64,000 nucleotides of DNA, taken from Mucilaginibacter lappiensis (lineage in GTDB: Bacteria; Bacteroidota; Bacteroidia; Sphingobacteriales; Sphingobacteriaceae). Location: positions 186,001 to 250,000 of the forward strand of contig NZ_FTMG01000007.1 in NCBI RefSeq assembly GCF_900155965.1, given 5' to 3'. A program made the position numbers and the translations under genes. This document shows positions 41,440 through 49,262 of this stretch, piece by piece. A model generated the notes under the pieces. It saw only the letters and a list, made by a program, of their open reading frames with translations, searched no databases and was not told where the DNA came from. Position 1 is the stretch's first letter; each line of letters begins with the position of its first letter.

Positions 41440-41892
41440 CTATCCCATAAATTTTTCGGCCTTAACCCCGAAATGATTCAAAAAATCAACGCCCTCATCG
41501 CTGGCTAAACCTTTGTACTCGGCGTACGATTTATCAAAATACACCTGCGTAATACCTGCTGAAAATATAAGGCGGGCACAAGGCAGGCAGGGCGATAAGG
41601 TAGTATATAACGTAGCACCCTCCAACTTAGCACCATTTTTTACGGCATAGAGTATGGCATTTTCTTCGGCATGCAGCGCCAAAGAGCAACTCCCCTTTGA
41701 ATCACGCGGACATCCCTCGCCAGGCCATTCTTCATCGCAATTATGAGTATGCGCAGGCGGCCCGTTATAGCCGATGGATATAATACGGGTGTCGCGGGTT
41801 AAAACAGCGCCTACCTGAGCTTTAACGCAATGCGAACGCTTAGCCAGATCATTAGCCAGGTTCATGAAGATGTGATCGAAACTTGGTTTCAT
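41440..41892 (-). CDS. dCMP/CMP deaminase-family zinc enzyme
   Basis: This 150-residue cytidine-deaminase-fold protein has LHAEENAILYAVKNGAKL (zinc-ligand His and catalytic Glu) and SPCLPCARLIFSAGI (two cysteine ligands). An additional Cys/His cluster HNCDEEWPGEGCPRDSKGSC resembles the extra zinc site of T4-like and ComEB dCMP deaminases. It probably deaminates dCMP to dUMP for thymidylate synthesis. It forms a two-gene unit with the cupin gene. Confidence 0.93.
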   Translation of the reverse strand: MKPSFDHIFMNLANDLAKRSHCVKAQVGAVLTRDTRIISIGYNGPPAHTHNCDEEWPGEGCPRDSKGSCSLALHAEENAILYAVKNGAKLEGATLYTTLSPCLPCARLIFSAGITQVYFDKSYAEYKGLASDEGVDFLNHFGVKAEKFMG

Positions 41893-41901
41893 AATTTAAA
41901 A

Positions 41902-41974
41902 TCATTGAGTCATTAAACGTCATTGGGTCATTACTTCATTTAAAAATGACTTAATGACCCAATGATAAAATGAC
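41902..41974. repeat. Bipartite inverted repeat, GTCATTAA family, diverged copy
   Basis: The left arm 41902-41930 and right arm 41945-41974 use the same words as the element at 38596 (GAGTCATTAA, CGTCATT, GGGTCATT) but no longer pair perfectly. Confidence 0.8.
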
Positions 41975-41984
41975 TTGTAAAATA

Positions 41985-43616
41985 TTAATGTCCGCCCGAA
42001 ACCTCCACGTGGTCAAGGTCGATGCCCTGGCTGCGAAGTTCACGGCTCACTTTCCAGGCAAAATATGCCAGATAAGCAAAACCCAATACCGGTACAATGT
42101 AAGAGAAATGGATACCGCTCATGCCTTTCACAAGATCATTGCTACCATCGGCAATTTTACCTTGCAACGGTGGGATAATAGATCCCCCCAATATCATCAT
42201 GATCAAAAATGCTGATCCCTGGCTGGTGTATTTACCCAAACCGGTAATAGCCAGCGAGAAAATAGACGGCCACATGATAGAGCAGCATAAACCACCGCTA
42301 ATGAAAGCGAAAGTGGCTACCCTGCCGGTTGTGAACAAACCTGTCAGCATAAATATAACACCCAGGATACCTAATACAGATAAAGTACGTGTTGGTTTTT
42401 GCTGACCAATAAAGAAAGCCACAATAAGTATAGCTACACAAACCGCGTAAACATACAGGTTACTTACGTTTACACCGGTAACTGCATTTACCAGTAATAC
42501 CAGGCCAAATGCTACAAACGGAACAAGAACGTATAAAACGTATTTGGTTGATTTGGAAAGATTGAAAGCACCGATTGAACCTGCAAAACGACCGATCATT
42601 AAACTACCCCAATATAAAGATATATAAGGTGCAATGTCCGATTCGTTGAAGGATCCAAACTCAGGCGTTTTCAATAACGAGCCCATGTTACTTTGGATAG
42701 TAACCTCGGTACCCACATAGGTAAAAATGGCTAGCATACCCAAAATCAATTGCGGGTATTGCATAGCCCCCCAGCCTTCTTTGCTTTGTTTAGCAGCAAA
42801 TATGGTACCTACAAGCGTAAGTACAATTATAGCGAGAGAAGCATAAACAAAATACTGGCTCGGGATACCGATAGCTTTACTTAACGGATCAGCAGCCAGG
42901 ATGAGTAAAAACGCTATGAATATGATAAATAACGGCTTGTTAGCTTTTTGGCTTGATTCAATTTTTTCGTCGCTGGTAACCTTCGGAAGGTTAGAAAACC
43001 AGAAGAATACAGCTACAGCTATAAATAAAGCTGCCAGCATATAGTAAAGGTTATTGATAGACGATATTTTAACCTCTGGCTTAGCGCCGGAGTTTGCAGT
43101 ACCAAACAATACCACGCTCACCACAATCGGGCCTAACAAAGCACCGATGTTATTGATACTACCGGCAAAATTCAAGCGGTTTGAACCTGTTTCTGCAGGG
43201 CCCAAAGCCACTACAAAGGGGTTAGCAGCGGTTTGTTGTAAGGAGAAACCGACAGCTATAATGAAGAAAACAGCTAATATAAAACCGAACGCGCCACTGG
43301 CAACAGCAGGTATCATACCTAATGCACCTACCGCTGATATAACTAAACCTAAGATGATACCATTTTTATAACCCAACTTGTTCATGATATCAACCTTACT
43401 GGCTTGTGATGCAAAATAAAGTATCAATGAGCCTATAAAGTATCCGCCATAAAAGGTAAAATCGATCAACTGCGACTCAAATTGAGTTAAATGAAAATGC
43501 GTTTTACAAAATGGTATAAAAATACCGTTTGATGCAGCTAAAAAGCCCCAGAAGAAAAATACAGTGATCAGCGTATATAATGCCGAGCTGTAATTTTTTT
43601 TGTCGTTTTGTTCCAT
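41985..43616 (-). CDS. Sugar MFS transporter, FucP/GluP type
   Basis: This 543-residue membrane protein has about twelve hydrophobic segments plus an extended middle part. FFFWGFLAASNGIFIPF and the following QLIDFTFYGGYFIGSL match the start of FucP/GluP sugar-proton symporters. QTAANPFVVALGPAETGSNRLNFAGSINNIG is the family signature, seen here in two overlapping parts. It is longer than E. coli FucP (438 residues), as usual for Bacteroidota. The substrate could be glucose, galactose or fucose. It is divergent from a LysE-family exporter. Confidence 0.92.
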   Translation of the reverse strand: MEQNDKKNYSSALYTLITVFFFWGFLAASNGIFIPFCKTHFHLTQFESQLIDFTFYGGYFIGSLILYFASQASKVDIMNKLGYKNGIILGLVISAVGALGMIPAVASGAFGFILAVFFIIAVGFSLQQTAANPFVVALGPAETGSNRLNFAGSINNIGALLGPIVVSVVLFGTANSGAKPEVKISSINNLYYMLAALFIAVAVFFWFSNLPKVTSDEKIESSQKANKPLFIIFIAFLLILAADPLSKAIGIPSQYFVYASLAIIVLTLVGTIFAAKQSKEGWGAMQYPQLILGMLAIFTYVGTEVTIQSNMGSLLKTPEFGSFNESDIAPYISLYWGSLMIGRFAGSIGAFNLSKSTKYVLYVLVPFVAFGLVLLVNAVTGVNVSNLYVYAVCVAILIVAFFIGQQKPTRTLSVLGILGVIFMLTGLFTTGRVATFAFISGGLCCSIMWPSIFSLAITGLGKYTSQGSAFLIMMILGGSIIPPLQGKIADGSNDLVKGMSGIHFSYIVPVLGFAYLAYFAWKVSRELRSQGIDLDHVEVSGGH

Positions 43617-43756
43617 TTTTAAGTTTAGTTATACAGAATGTATTTTGAATCGCTAAACATAATTCAATTTTTGTAAATGTTATTATTCTTTTTCAAATTA
43701 AATAAATCACAATTTTAAGTTTCGTTGTTTAAGAGATAAAATTGCATATTCGCATG

Positions 43757-43773
43757 GTTCAAAATTTTGGAAC
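43757..43773. promoter_or_regulatory. Palindromic site between divergent transporter genes
   Basis: GTTCAAAATTTTGGAAC is an imperfect palindrome 14 bp upstream of the LysE-family gene and could be an operator. No regulator gene is adjacent. Confidence 0.3.
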
Positions 43774-43786
43774 ATAAGTCTAAATA

Positions 43787-44443
43787 ATGATAGAAGCTAT
43801 TATTTCGGGACTGGGGATAGGATTAGTGTTGACGTTTTTGACTGGCCCGGTCTTTTTTGCTCTTATTAAAACCAGCATCGAAAAAGGTTTTCATGCCGGT
43901 GTTGCATTGGCACTCGGCGTAGTTAGCAGTGATGTGGTTTTCGTGGGAGCAATTTTATTTGGCTCCCAATATTTTGATATATCTAACCATACCAAAACCA
44001 TAGCTGGTGTTATTGGTAGTATCATATTGTTTAGTGTAGGTATACGTTACCTGTTTAAAAAGGGCAAGGTGAACTATGAAAACAAAGTGCCCTCGGGTAT
44101 AAACCGCGCCGGTTACTTTTTAAAAGGGTTTTTGATGTGCATTTTTAACCCCACCCTACTATTTCACTGGATCACCGTTATTGGCACTGCAAGTACCGTT
44201 TTTCATGAAGGTGTTGCACACCGCTCTTTTAAAATTGGGGTGATGTTTGCTACGGTGCTTATTGTACAATTCGGCATGGATGTTACCAAAGCCTTTTACG
44301 CCAATAAATTGCGCGACAAGATATCGGTTAAACTGGTACACCGCCTTAATGAGGTAGCTGGTATCGCGCTGATCATAGCCTCGCTGATACTTCTGGATAA
44401 ACTGGTTACCCACTTTGTGTTCTCTGCACCGGCAGGGAGTTAG
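43787..44443 (+). CDS. LysE-family amino-acid exporter
   Basis: This 218-residue protein has about six hydrophobic helices. The N-terminus GLGIGLVLTFLTGPVFFALIKTSIEKGF contains the family's conserved GPVFFALI-like turn, and NPTLLFHWITVIG the conserved central helix with Asn-Pro. LysE/RhtB proteins export basic or neutral amino acids or related metabolites. The substrate is unknown. It converges with purF. Confidence 0.9.
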   Translation: MIEAIISGLGIGLVLTFLTGPVFFALIKTSIEKGFHAGVALALGVVSSDVVFVGAILFGSQYFDISNHTKTIAGVIGSIILFSVGIRYLFKKGKVNYENKVPSGINRAGYFLKGFLMCIFNPTLLFHWITVIGTASTVFHEGVAHRSFKIGVMFATVLIVQFGMDVTKAFYANKLRDKISVKLVHRLNEVAGIALIIASLILLDKLVTHFVFSAPAGS

Positions 44444-44529
44444 CCCCCCAGCCCCCTAAAGGGAGAGCTTTTGATTAGCATAGTTTCATCATCTTAAAAT
44501 AGATTCTTCGCTCTGCTCAGAATGACAAT
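44443..44529. repeat. Two solo arms of different repeat families
   Basis: 44443-44473 is one arm of the CTCC-GGAG family (GCCCCCTAAAGGGAGAGC). 44498-44527 is one diverged arm of the GAACGAAGAATC family, whose full element is at 3678-3758. Neither has its partner arm here. Confidence 0.75.
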
Positions 44530-44551
44530 TAAGATTGTATGATTAACAAAA

Positions 44552-44577
44552 AAGGCGTTGATTTAAATCAACGCCTT
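44552..44577. terminator. Terminator of purF (palindrome)
   Basis: A 26-bp perfect palindrome, AAGGCGTTGATTT and its complement, is followed on the minus strand by a run of six T, 34 bp beyond the purF stop. Confidence 0.88.
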
Positions 44578-44610
44578 GAATATCATATTCCTCCTTCAGA
44601 GGATAAAAGT

Positions 44611-46518
44611 TTACATATAAGCCCTTTGGTTTTTACCCTCCATCCAGTTCACAAAAGCACGGTTAACTACTTTGTTACCCCCTGGGGTTGGATAATCGCC
44701 GCTGAAATACCAGTCGCCGGTATGATCAGGGCAGGCAATGTGCAGGTTATCTAAGGTTTGGTATAAAACTTCAACTTTACATTTGATTTCTTTTGGTGTG
44801 ATGATCTGCGCTATACGATCTGAGATCTGCTGATCGGTAAATAAAGAATAGATCTCTTTTACGTAATTTTTCACCTCTTCTTTTGGTAATTGGGCGCTAT
44901 CCTTACATTTCTGGTAAACATCCAGAATAATGTCTTCACGATCCATTTCTTTCAACAGGCTAATCGCTGCTTCAAAAGCTACAAACTCCCCCATGCGCGA
45001 CATATCTATACCATAACAATCCGGATATCTGATCTGCGGAGCAGATGAAACTACTACCACTTTCTTAGGACCTAACCTATCTAATATTTTCAGGATACTT
45101 TGTTTTAGCGTGGTACCACGTACAATCGAATCGTCCAAAACTACCAGTGTATCGGTATTCTTTTTGATCAATCCGTAAGTAGTATCATATACGTGAGCAA
45201 CCATTTCACTGCGGTCGGCATCCTGGGTAATAAAAGTACGCAGTTTTACATCCTTAATGGCAATCTTTTCTACCCTAGGTGCCATCTGCAATACTTCTGT
45301 TAACTCCTCTTCACTTATCTTATCATCGCGATTCAGCAGCCTGTCGCGCTGGTATTTCTTTACGTATTTATGTATCCCCTCTACCATACCATAAAAGGCA
45401 ACTTCGGCGGTGTTGGGGATATAGGAGAATACGGTATTCTTGATATCGTTATCAACCGCGTCCAGTATCTGAGGACAAAGTAACCTGCCCAATTGTTTAC
45501 GTTCGCGGTAGATCGATGAGTCGCTGCCACGTGAAAAATAGATACGCTCAAAGGAGCAGGCTTTCTTTTCCAATGGTTCGCTAAACATGTCCTCGGTTAT
45601 TTTACCGTTCTTTTTAACAATAAGCGCATGACCTGGGCGAATCTCTTTAATTTCTTCAACAGGTATATTGAAGGCTGTCTGGATAGCCGGGCGCTCTGAA
45701 GCGGCAACAACTATCTCATCATTATAATAGTAATAAGCCGGACGGATACCCACCGGGTCACGCATTACAAAGGCATCGCCATGACCAATAATACCGGCAA
45801 TGGTATAACCACCATCCCAATTTTTAGCCGATTTACGGAGTATCTTGGCTACGTCCATATCATTGGCTATCAGCTTACTGATCTCCGTGTTATCGTCCAA
45901 GCCCTCACGTTTGTACTGATCAAACAGACCCTGATTCTCTGTATCCAGGAAGTGACCTATTTTCTCCAAAACGGTTATGGTATCGGCTTTTTCTTTAGGA
46001 TGTTGGCCCAGGTCATACAACTGCTGTAATAACTCATCAACATTAGTCATGTTAAAGTTACCGGCAAGAACCAGGTTACGGGTCATCCAGTTGTTTTGCC
46101 TTAAAAACGGGTGACAGCTTTCGATGCTGTTTTTACCATGGGTACCATAACGCAAGTGCCCCAGTAAAACCTCACCGGTAAAGCTTACATTTTCCTTTAA
46201 CCATTCGGTATCAGCCAGTTTTTCAGGGCTTTCTTTTTGAATATCAGCAAATTTCTTCTGGATGTATTCAAAAATATCAGCAACAGCATTTGATGCCATT
46301 GACCGGTGCCTGCTGATGTACCGCTTGCCAGGCTCAATGTCCAGTTTAATAGTGGCAACCCCCGCGCCATCCTGGCCGCGGTTATGTTGTTTCTCCATTA
46401 AAAGGTAAAGCTTGTTCAGGCCGTACAGAGCTGTTCCGTACTTTTTCTGATAATAAGACAGTGGCTTTAAGAGGCGGATAAATGCCACACCGCATTCATG
46501 TTTAATCTGATCGCTCAT
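44611..46518 (-). CDS. purF: Amidophosphoribosyltransferase, long Bacteroidota form
   Basis: This 635-residue protein has a class-II glutamine amidotransferase domain starting at Cys9 (HECGVAFIRLL), with EKQHNRGQDGAGV and LLGHLRYGTHG. A phosphoribosyltransferase domain follows with the PRPP loop LVVLDDSIVRGTTLKQSI. It is about 130 residues longer than classical PurF, with an insert and a C-terminal tail ending TGDWYFSGDYPTPGGNKVV. It makes phosphoribosylamine, the first step of purine synthesis. Because of its length it could be a paralogue of the canonical PurF, which many Bacteroidota encode elsewhere. Confidence 0.9.
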   Translation of the reverse strand: MSDQIKHECGVAFIRLLKPLSYYQKKYGTALYGLNKLYLLMEKQHNRGQDGAGVATIKLDIEPGKRYISRHRSMASNAVADIFEYIQKKFADIQKESPEKLADTEWLKENVSFTGEVLLGHLRYGTHGKNSIESCHPFLRQNNWMTRNLVLAGNFNMTNVDELLQQLYDLGQHPKEKADTITVLEKIGHFLDTENQGLFDQYKREGLDDNTEISKLIANDMDVAKILRKSAKNWDGGYTIAGIIGHGDAFVMRDPVGIRPAYYYYNDEIVVAASERPAIQTAFNIPVEEIKEIRPGHALIVKKNGKITEDMFSEPLEKKACSFERIYFSRGSDSSIYRERKQLGRLLCPQILDAVDNDIKNTVFSYIPNTAEVAFYGMVEGIHKYVKKYQRDRLLNRDDKISEEELTEVLQMAPRVEKIAIKDVKLRTFITQDADRSEMVAHVYDTTYGLIKKNTDTLVVLDDSIVRGTTLKQSILKILDRLGPKKVVVVSSAPQIRYPDCYGIDMSRMGEFVAFEAAISLLKEMDREDIILDVYQKCKDSAQLPKEEVKNYVKEIYSLFTDQQISDRIAQIITPKEIKCKVEVLYQTLDNLHIACPDHTGDWYFSGDYPTPGGNKVVNRAFVNWMEGKNQRAYM

Positions 46519-46535
46519 GATTTGGAATGAGGCTG

Positions 46536-46543
46536 CAAAGGTA
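46536..46543 (-). promoter_or_regulatory. -7 box TACCTTTG before purF
   Basis: This is a perfect TAnnTTTG on the minus strand, 17 bp upstream of the purF start. Confidence 0.5.
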
Positions 46544-46710
46544 TCATTTTATAATGAACTATCCCCATATCAATTGTCATTAAACCGTAGTTTGTGGATA
46601 AGTTACCAAAACGTTAATTTTTTGTTACAATTTATCTAAACGCTTTTTACGCCCAGAACAGAAGTATGGTCACTTCATTTTTGTAAAAGCGATCCTTTTA
46701 ACACAGTCCC

Positions 46711-46962
46711 AAAACTTTTTAAACCTCTTATTTTAACACTTTTTGTTACAAAAACAGTGCAAAAACAAGTCAAAAACCGCTAAAAACTCACTCAAAACCA
46801 TCGATTTTAACACTTTTTAACAAATTTTTGATACGTTTTGAAAAGTTTAAAAAGGAATAAAACACTTATTATCAATAAACTAAATACAAAAAGTCGATTT
46901 TCATGATCTTTTTCCCTTAACAAAACAGCCCGGTTTTCTCCTTTTCAGAAAAAACCGGGCTG
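46711..46962 (-). repeat. CAGCCCGG-hairpin / GTGTTAAAA element, copy B
   Basis: On the minus strand, the hairpin 46926-46962 is followed by blocks homologous to copy A: AAAATCGACT, CTTTTTAAACTTTTCAAAAC, 24 identical nt at 46804-46827, and GAGGTTTAAAAAGTTTT. The element points towards purF as copy A points towards lat. Confidence 0.75.
46926..46962 (-). terminator. Terminator of alkB
   Basis: CAGCCCGGTTTT and AAAACCGGGCTG form the stem on the minus strand, followed by TTTTGTT, 50 bp beyond the alkB stop. Confidence 0.75.
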
Positions 46963-47011
46963 ATATTTACATAAAGATACGAAAATTAAGGCTTAAATCC
47001 AATCACCCAAA

Positions 47012-47656
47012 TTAGTCCCCCCCATATTTAATATCCCGGAAAGTAATATTAATACGCGGACCGGTGTCGTCGGTTGTTTTGGGGACCTGGTGCAGCCAGT
47101 GATGTTGCGTTTCGCCTTGCATAATTAATAGGCTGCCATTGCTCAGGGCCATGGATACTTTGGCATTTTTTTGTTGCTTATGTTTAAACTGAAAAGTGCG
47201 CGTGGCCCCAAATGATGCAGATGCGATAACCGGGTTACCACTCAGTTCTTTTTCATTATCGCTATGCCAGCCCATGCTATCCCCGCCGTTACGGTAAAAA
47301 TTGAGGAGGGCCGAATTAAACTGCTTATTGCATTGCTGTTCGGCTGCCTCTTTAATCTTGCGCAATAAGGGTGTAAATGGAAGAGGGATATTCACCACGC
47401 CAGAGTAAGTGTAAGTTTTGTCGCCATCGGCATACCAGGAAGTAAGTCGCGGAAAATTGACCTGTTTCCCATAGATCTTCATCTTATCCTGCTTCCACAA
47501 AATGGAATGTTTCAACTCATCAAACACATCATAAACACCATCCTCCTGATAAAAATTGGGATATAAAAACACCTCTCCATCAAACGGCAAAAGACTATGA
47601 CGGGCAGGGCTAAATATATTCAATTGATTATCGGCGATAACATCCATTTCTATCAT
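47012..47656 (-). CDS. alkB: AlkB-type 2-oxoglutarate/Fe(II) dioxygenase
   Basis: This 214-residue enzyme repairs alkylated bases (1-methyladenine, 3-methylcytosine) by oxidative demethylation. The iron ligands are His131 and Asp133 (GWHSDNE) and His189 (WLHQVPK). Arg201 and Arg207 (RINITFR) bind 2-oxoglutarate. NFYRNGGDSMGWH is typical of the short, ALKBH2-like class. It is a single gene with its own terminator. Confidence 0.95.
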   Translation of the reverse strand: MIEMDVIADNQLNIFSPARHSLLPFDGEVFLYPNFYQEDGVYDVFDELKHSILWKQDKMKIYGKQVNFPRLTSWYADGDKTYTYSGVVNIPLPFTPLLRKIKEAAEQQCNKQFNSALLNFYRNGGDSMGWHSDNEKELSGNPVIASASFGATRTFQFKHKQQKNAKVSMALSNGSLLIMQGETQHHWLHQVPKTTDDTGPRINITFRDIKYGGD

Positions 47657-47790
47657 CTGGTTTAACTTATTACTTTGACAAAATTTAAGACCTGTGGTTT
47701 AATGTGCTGCCTAAAGTCATCGAGTTCGAACAGCTTGATCTTTATTCCTTGCTCTTAAAATACTTTATCCAAAAGTCCTTGTTCCTCAAA

Positions 47791-47814
47791 AAAAAATCCG
47801 GCTTTACAGCCGGA
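47791..47814 (-). terminator. Terminator of amtB
   Basis: On the minus strand, TCCGGCT, a GTAA loop and AGCCGGA are followed by a run of nine T, 37 bp after the amtB stop. Confidence 0.9.
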
Positions 47815-47850
47815 CCTTCAGGTTTATTTATTTGGTTTGAAATTCAATAA

Positions 47851-49158
47851 TTATAGTTTTTCGCCATGCTGGCTAATATCCAACCCAACAACCTCCTCTT
47901 CGGCCGAAACCCTCAACGGCGATATCATATCCGTAATTTTCAGCAACAGCAATGAGCCAAAGAACGAAAATATGGAAACACAAACAAGCGCCACTAACTG
48001 CACCATAAATAAATGTGTTTCGCCAAAAAACAAGCCGTTGCCTGTTGTATTGCCCGCGTTTACATGCTGGTTTGCAAAAACGCCGGTAAGCAGCATACCT
48101 ACCATACCGCCAACGCCATGACAAGGGAATACATCCAGCGTATCATCAATAGAAGTACGCGTGCGCCACTCTACCACCAAATTACTTACCACGGCGGATA
48201 TGATGCCTATGGCCAGTGAATGCGGCACGGTAACAAACCCGGCGGCTGGTGTAATGGCTACCAGGCCCACTACGGCACCAATGCAGGTACCCATAGCTGA
48301 AGGTTTGCGCCCGCGCAGCATATCAAAAAATATCCAGGTAATACCACCCGCTGCCGATGCGGTGGTACTGGTTGCTAAAGCGGTAACCGCTAAGGCGTTG
48401 GCACCAAATGCCGAGCCCGCATTAAATCCAAACCAGCCAAACCATAAAAGTCCCGTACCGATCATTACATAAGTGATACGCGCAGGTGAATGGTTAGCCT
48501 CGTTACGGCGTTTTAAATAGATAGCCGAAGCCAAAGCAGCCCATCCGGCCGACATGTGCACTACGGTACCACCGGCAAAATCCAACACACCAAACTTGGC
48601 CAGTATGCCATCGGGGTGCCAGGTGCAATGCGCCAGCGGCGAAAATATAAATATCGAGAACAGACAAAGGAAAATGATGTACGAATTAAAACGGATCCGC
48701 TCGGCAAAAGCACCGGTGATCAACGCGGGCGTAATGATGGCGAATTTCAACTGGTACATAGCAAATAATAACAACGGTATGGTTGGCGCGGCTTTCCAGG
48801 TGGCGTTACCCAGCATGCCCTTCATCATAAAATAGGTAGAAGGATTACCGATGATACCATAAAAGCTATCGCCAAAGGCCAAACTAAAACCAAATATACC
48901 CCACATCACCGTAATAATTACCATACAAACAATGCTTTGCAGCATGGTTGATATCACATTCTTTTTATTAACCATCCCTCCGTAAAAGAAAGCAAGGCCA
49001 GGTGTCATGATCAAAACCAGGGCTGTGGACATCAACATCCAGGCAATATCGCCGGTATTAAAATGAGGATTGCCTGAATTTTTAAATTCTACAGAAGGAA
49101 AAAGAAAAGTTAATACTAAAATGACAAGAATTACTAAGAAAGGAAAATACCGTTTCAT
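47851..49158 (-). CDS. amtB: Ammonium transporter
   Basis: This 435-residue Amt-family channel has eleven or so transmembrane helices after an initial hydrophobic segment. MTPGLAFFYGGMVNKKNV, CTWHPDGILAKFGVLDFAGGTVVH (in two runs; it holds the first twin-His region), FGWFGFNAGSAFGAN and PCHGVGGMVGMLLTGVFA are Amt signatures. The last contains the second twin histidine. It conducts ammonia/ammonium across the inner membrane. No glnB/glnK PII gene is adjacent, which is unusual for amtB. It lies downstream of nuoN on the same strand, but its own terminator and a 104-bp gap suggest separate control. Confidence 0.96.
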   Translation of the reverse strand: MKRYFPFLVILVILVLTFLFPSVEFKNSGNPHFNTGDIAWMLMSTALVLIMTPGLAFFYGGMVNKKNVISTMLQSIVCMVIITVMWGIFGFSLAFGDSFYGIIGNPSTYFMMKGMLGNATWKAAPTIPLLLFAMYQLKFAIITPALITGAFAERIRFNSYIIFLCLFSIFIFSPLAHCTWHPDGILAKFGVLDFAGGTVVHMSAGWAALASAIYLKRRNEANHSPARITYVMIGTGLLWFGWFGFNAGSAFGANALAVTALATSTTASAAGGITWIFFDMLRGRKPSAMGTCIGAVVGLVAITPAAGFVTVPHSLAIGIISAVVSNLVVEWRTRTSIDDTLDVFPCHGVGGMVGMLLTGVFANQHVNAGNTTGNGLFFGETHLFMVQLVALVCVSIFSFFGSLLLLKITDMISPLRVSAEEEVVGLDISQHGEKL

Positions 49159-49262
49159 GGAAATATTAGAATTGCTTTGTAAAACGGCCTGAAAGTATGA
49201 TTTTAATTATAAAAAAACGAAGAATATTAAGTTATTGTTAAAAAATTACGAAAATTGAAAAA

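Larger units (their letters stand above)
46519..47011. other. 493-bp noncoding region before purF
   Basis: I see no ORF. It contains a TACCTTTG promoter box, a single DnaA-box-like TTATCCACA (46593-46601, minus strand), the GTGTTAAAA element copy B and the alkB terminator. Confidence 0.7.

Noticed and set aside
44611..46518. purF as a fusion of two genes
   Set aside because: The extra length is distributed and ends in a tail that looks typical of the long Bacteroidota amidophosphoribosyltransferases; no second domain is recognisable.
46593..46601. TTATCCACA (minus strand) as a sign of the replication origin
   Set aside because: It is a single perfect DnaA-box-like sequence without a cluster of further boxes, without dnaA/dnaN or other origin genes nearby, and could easily occur by chance.
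46926..46962. Hairpin before purF as a purine riboswitch
   Set aside because: It is a simple GC stem followed by T bases, suited to terminating alkB; it lacks a three-way-junction aptamer and is 400 bp from purF.
47837..48835. Several open frames opposite amtB
   Set aside because: They are composition shadows of the transporter gene, without start signals or protein motifs.
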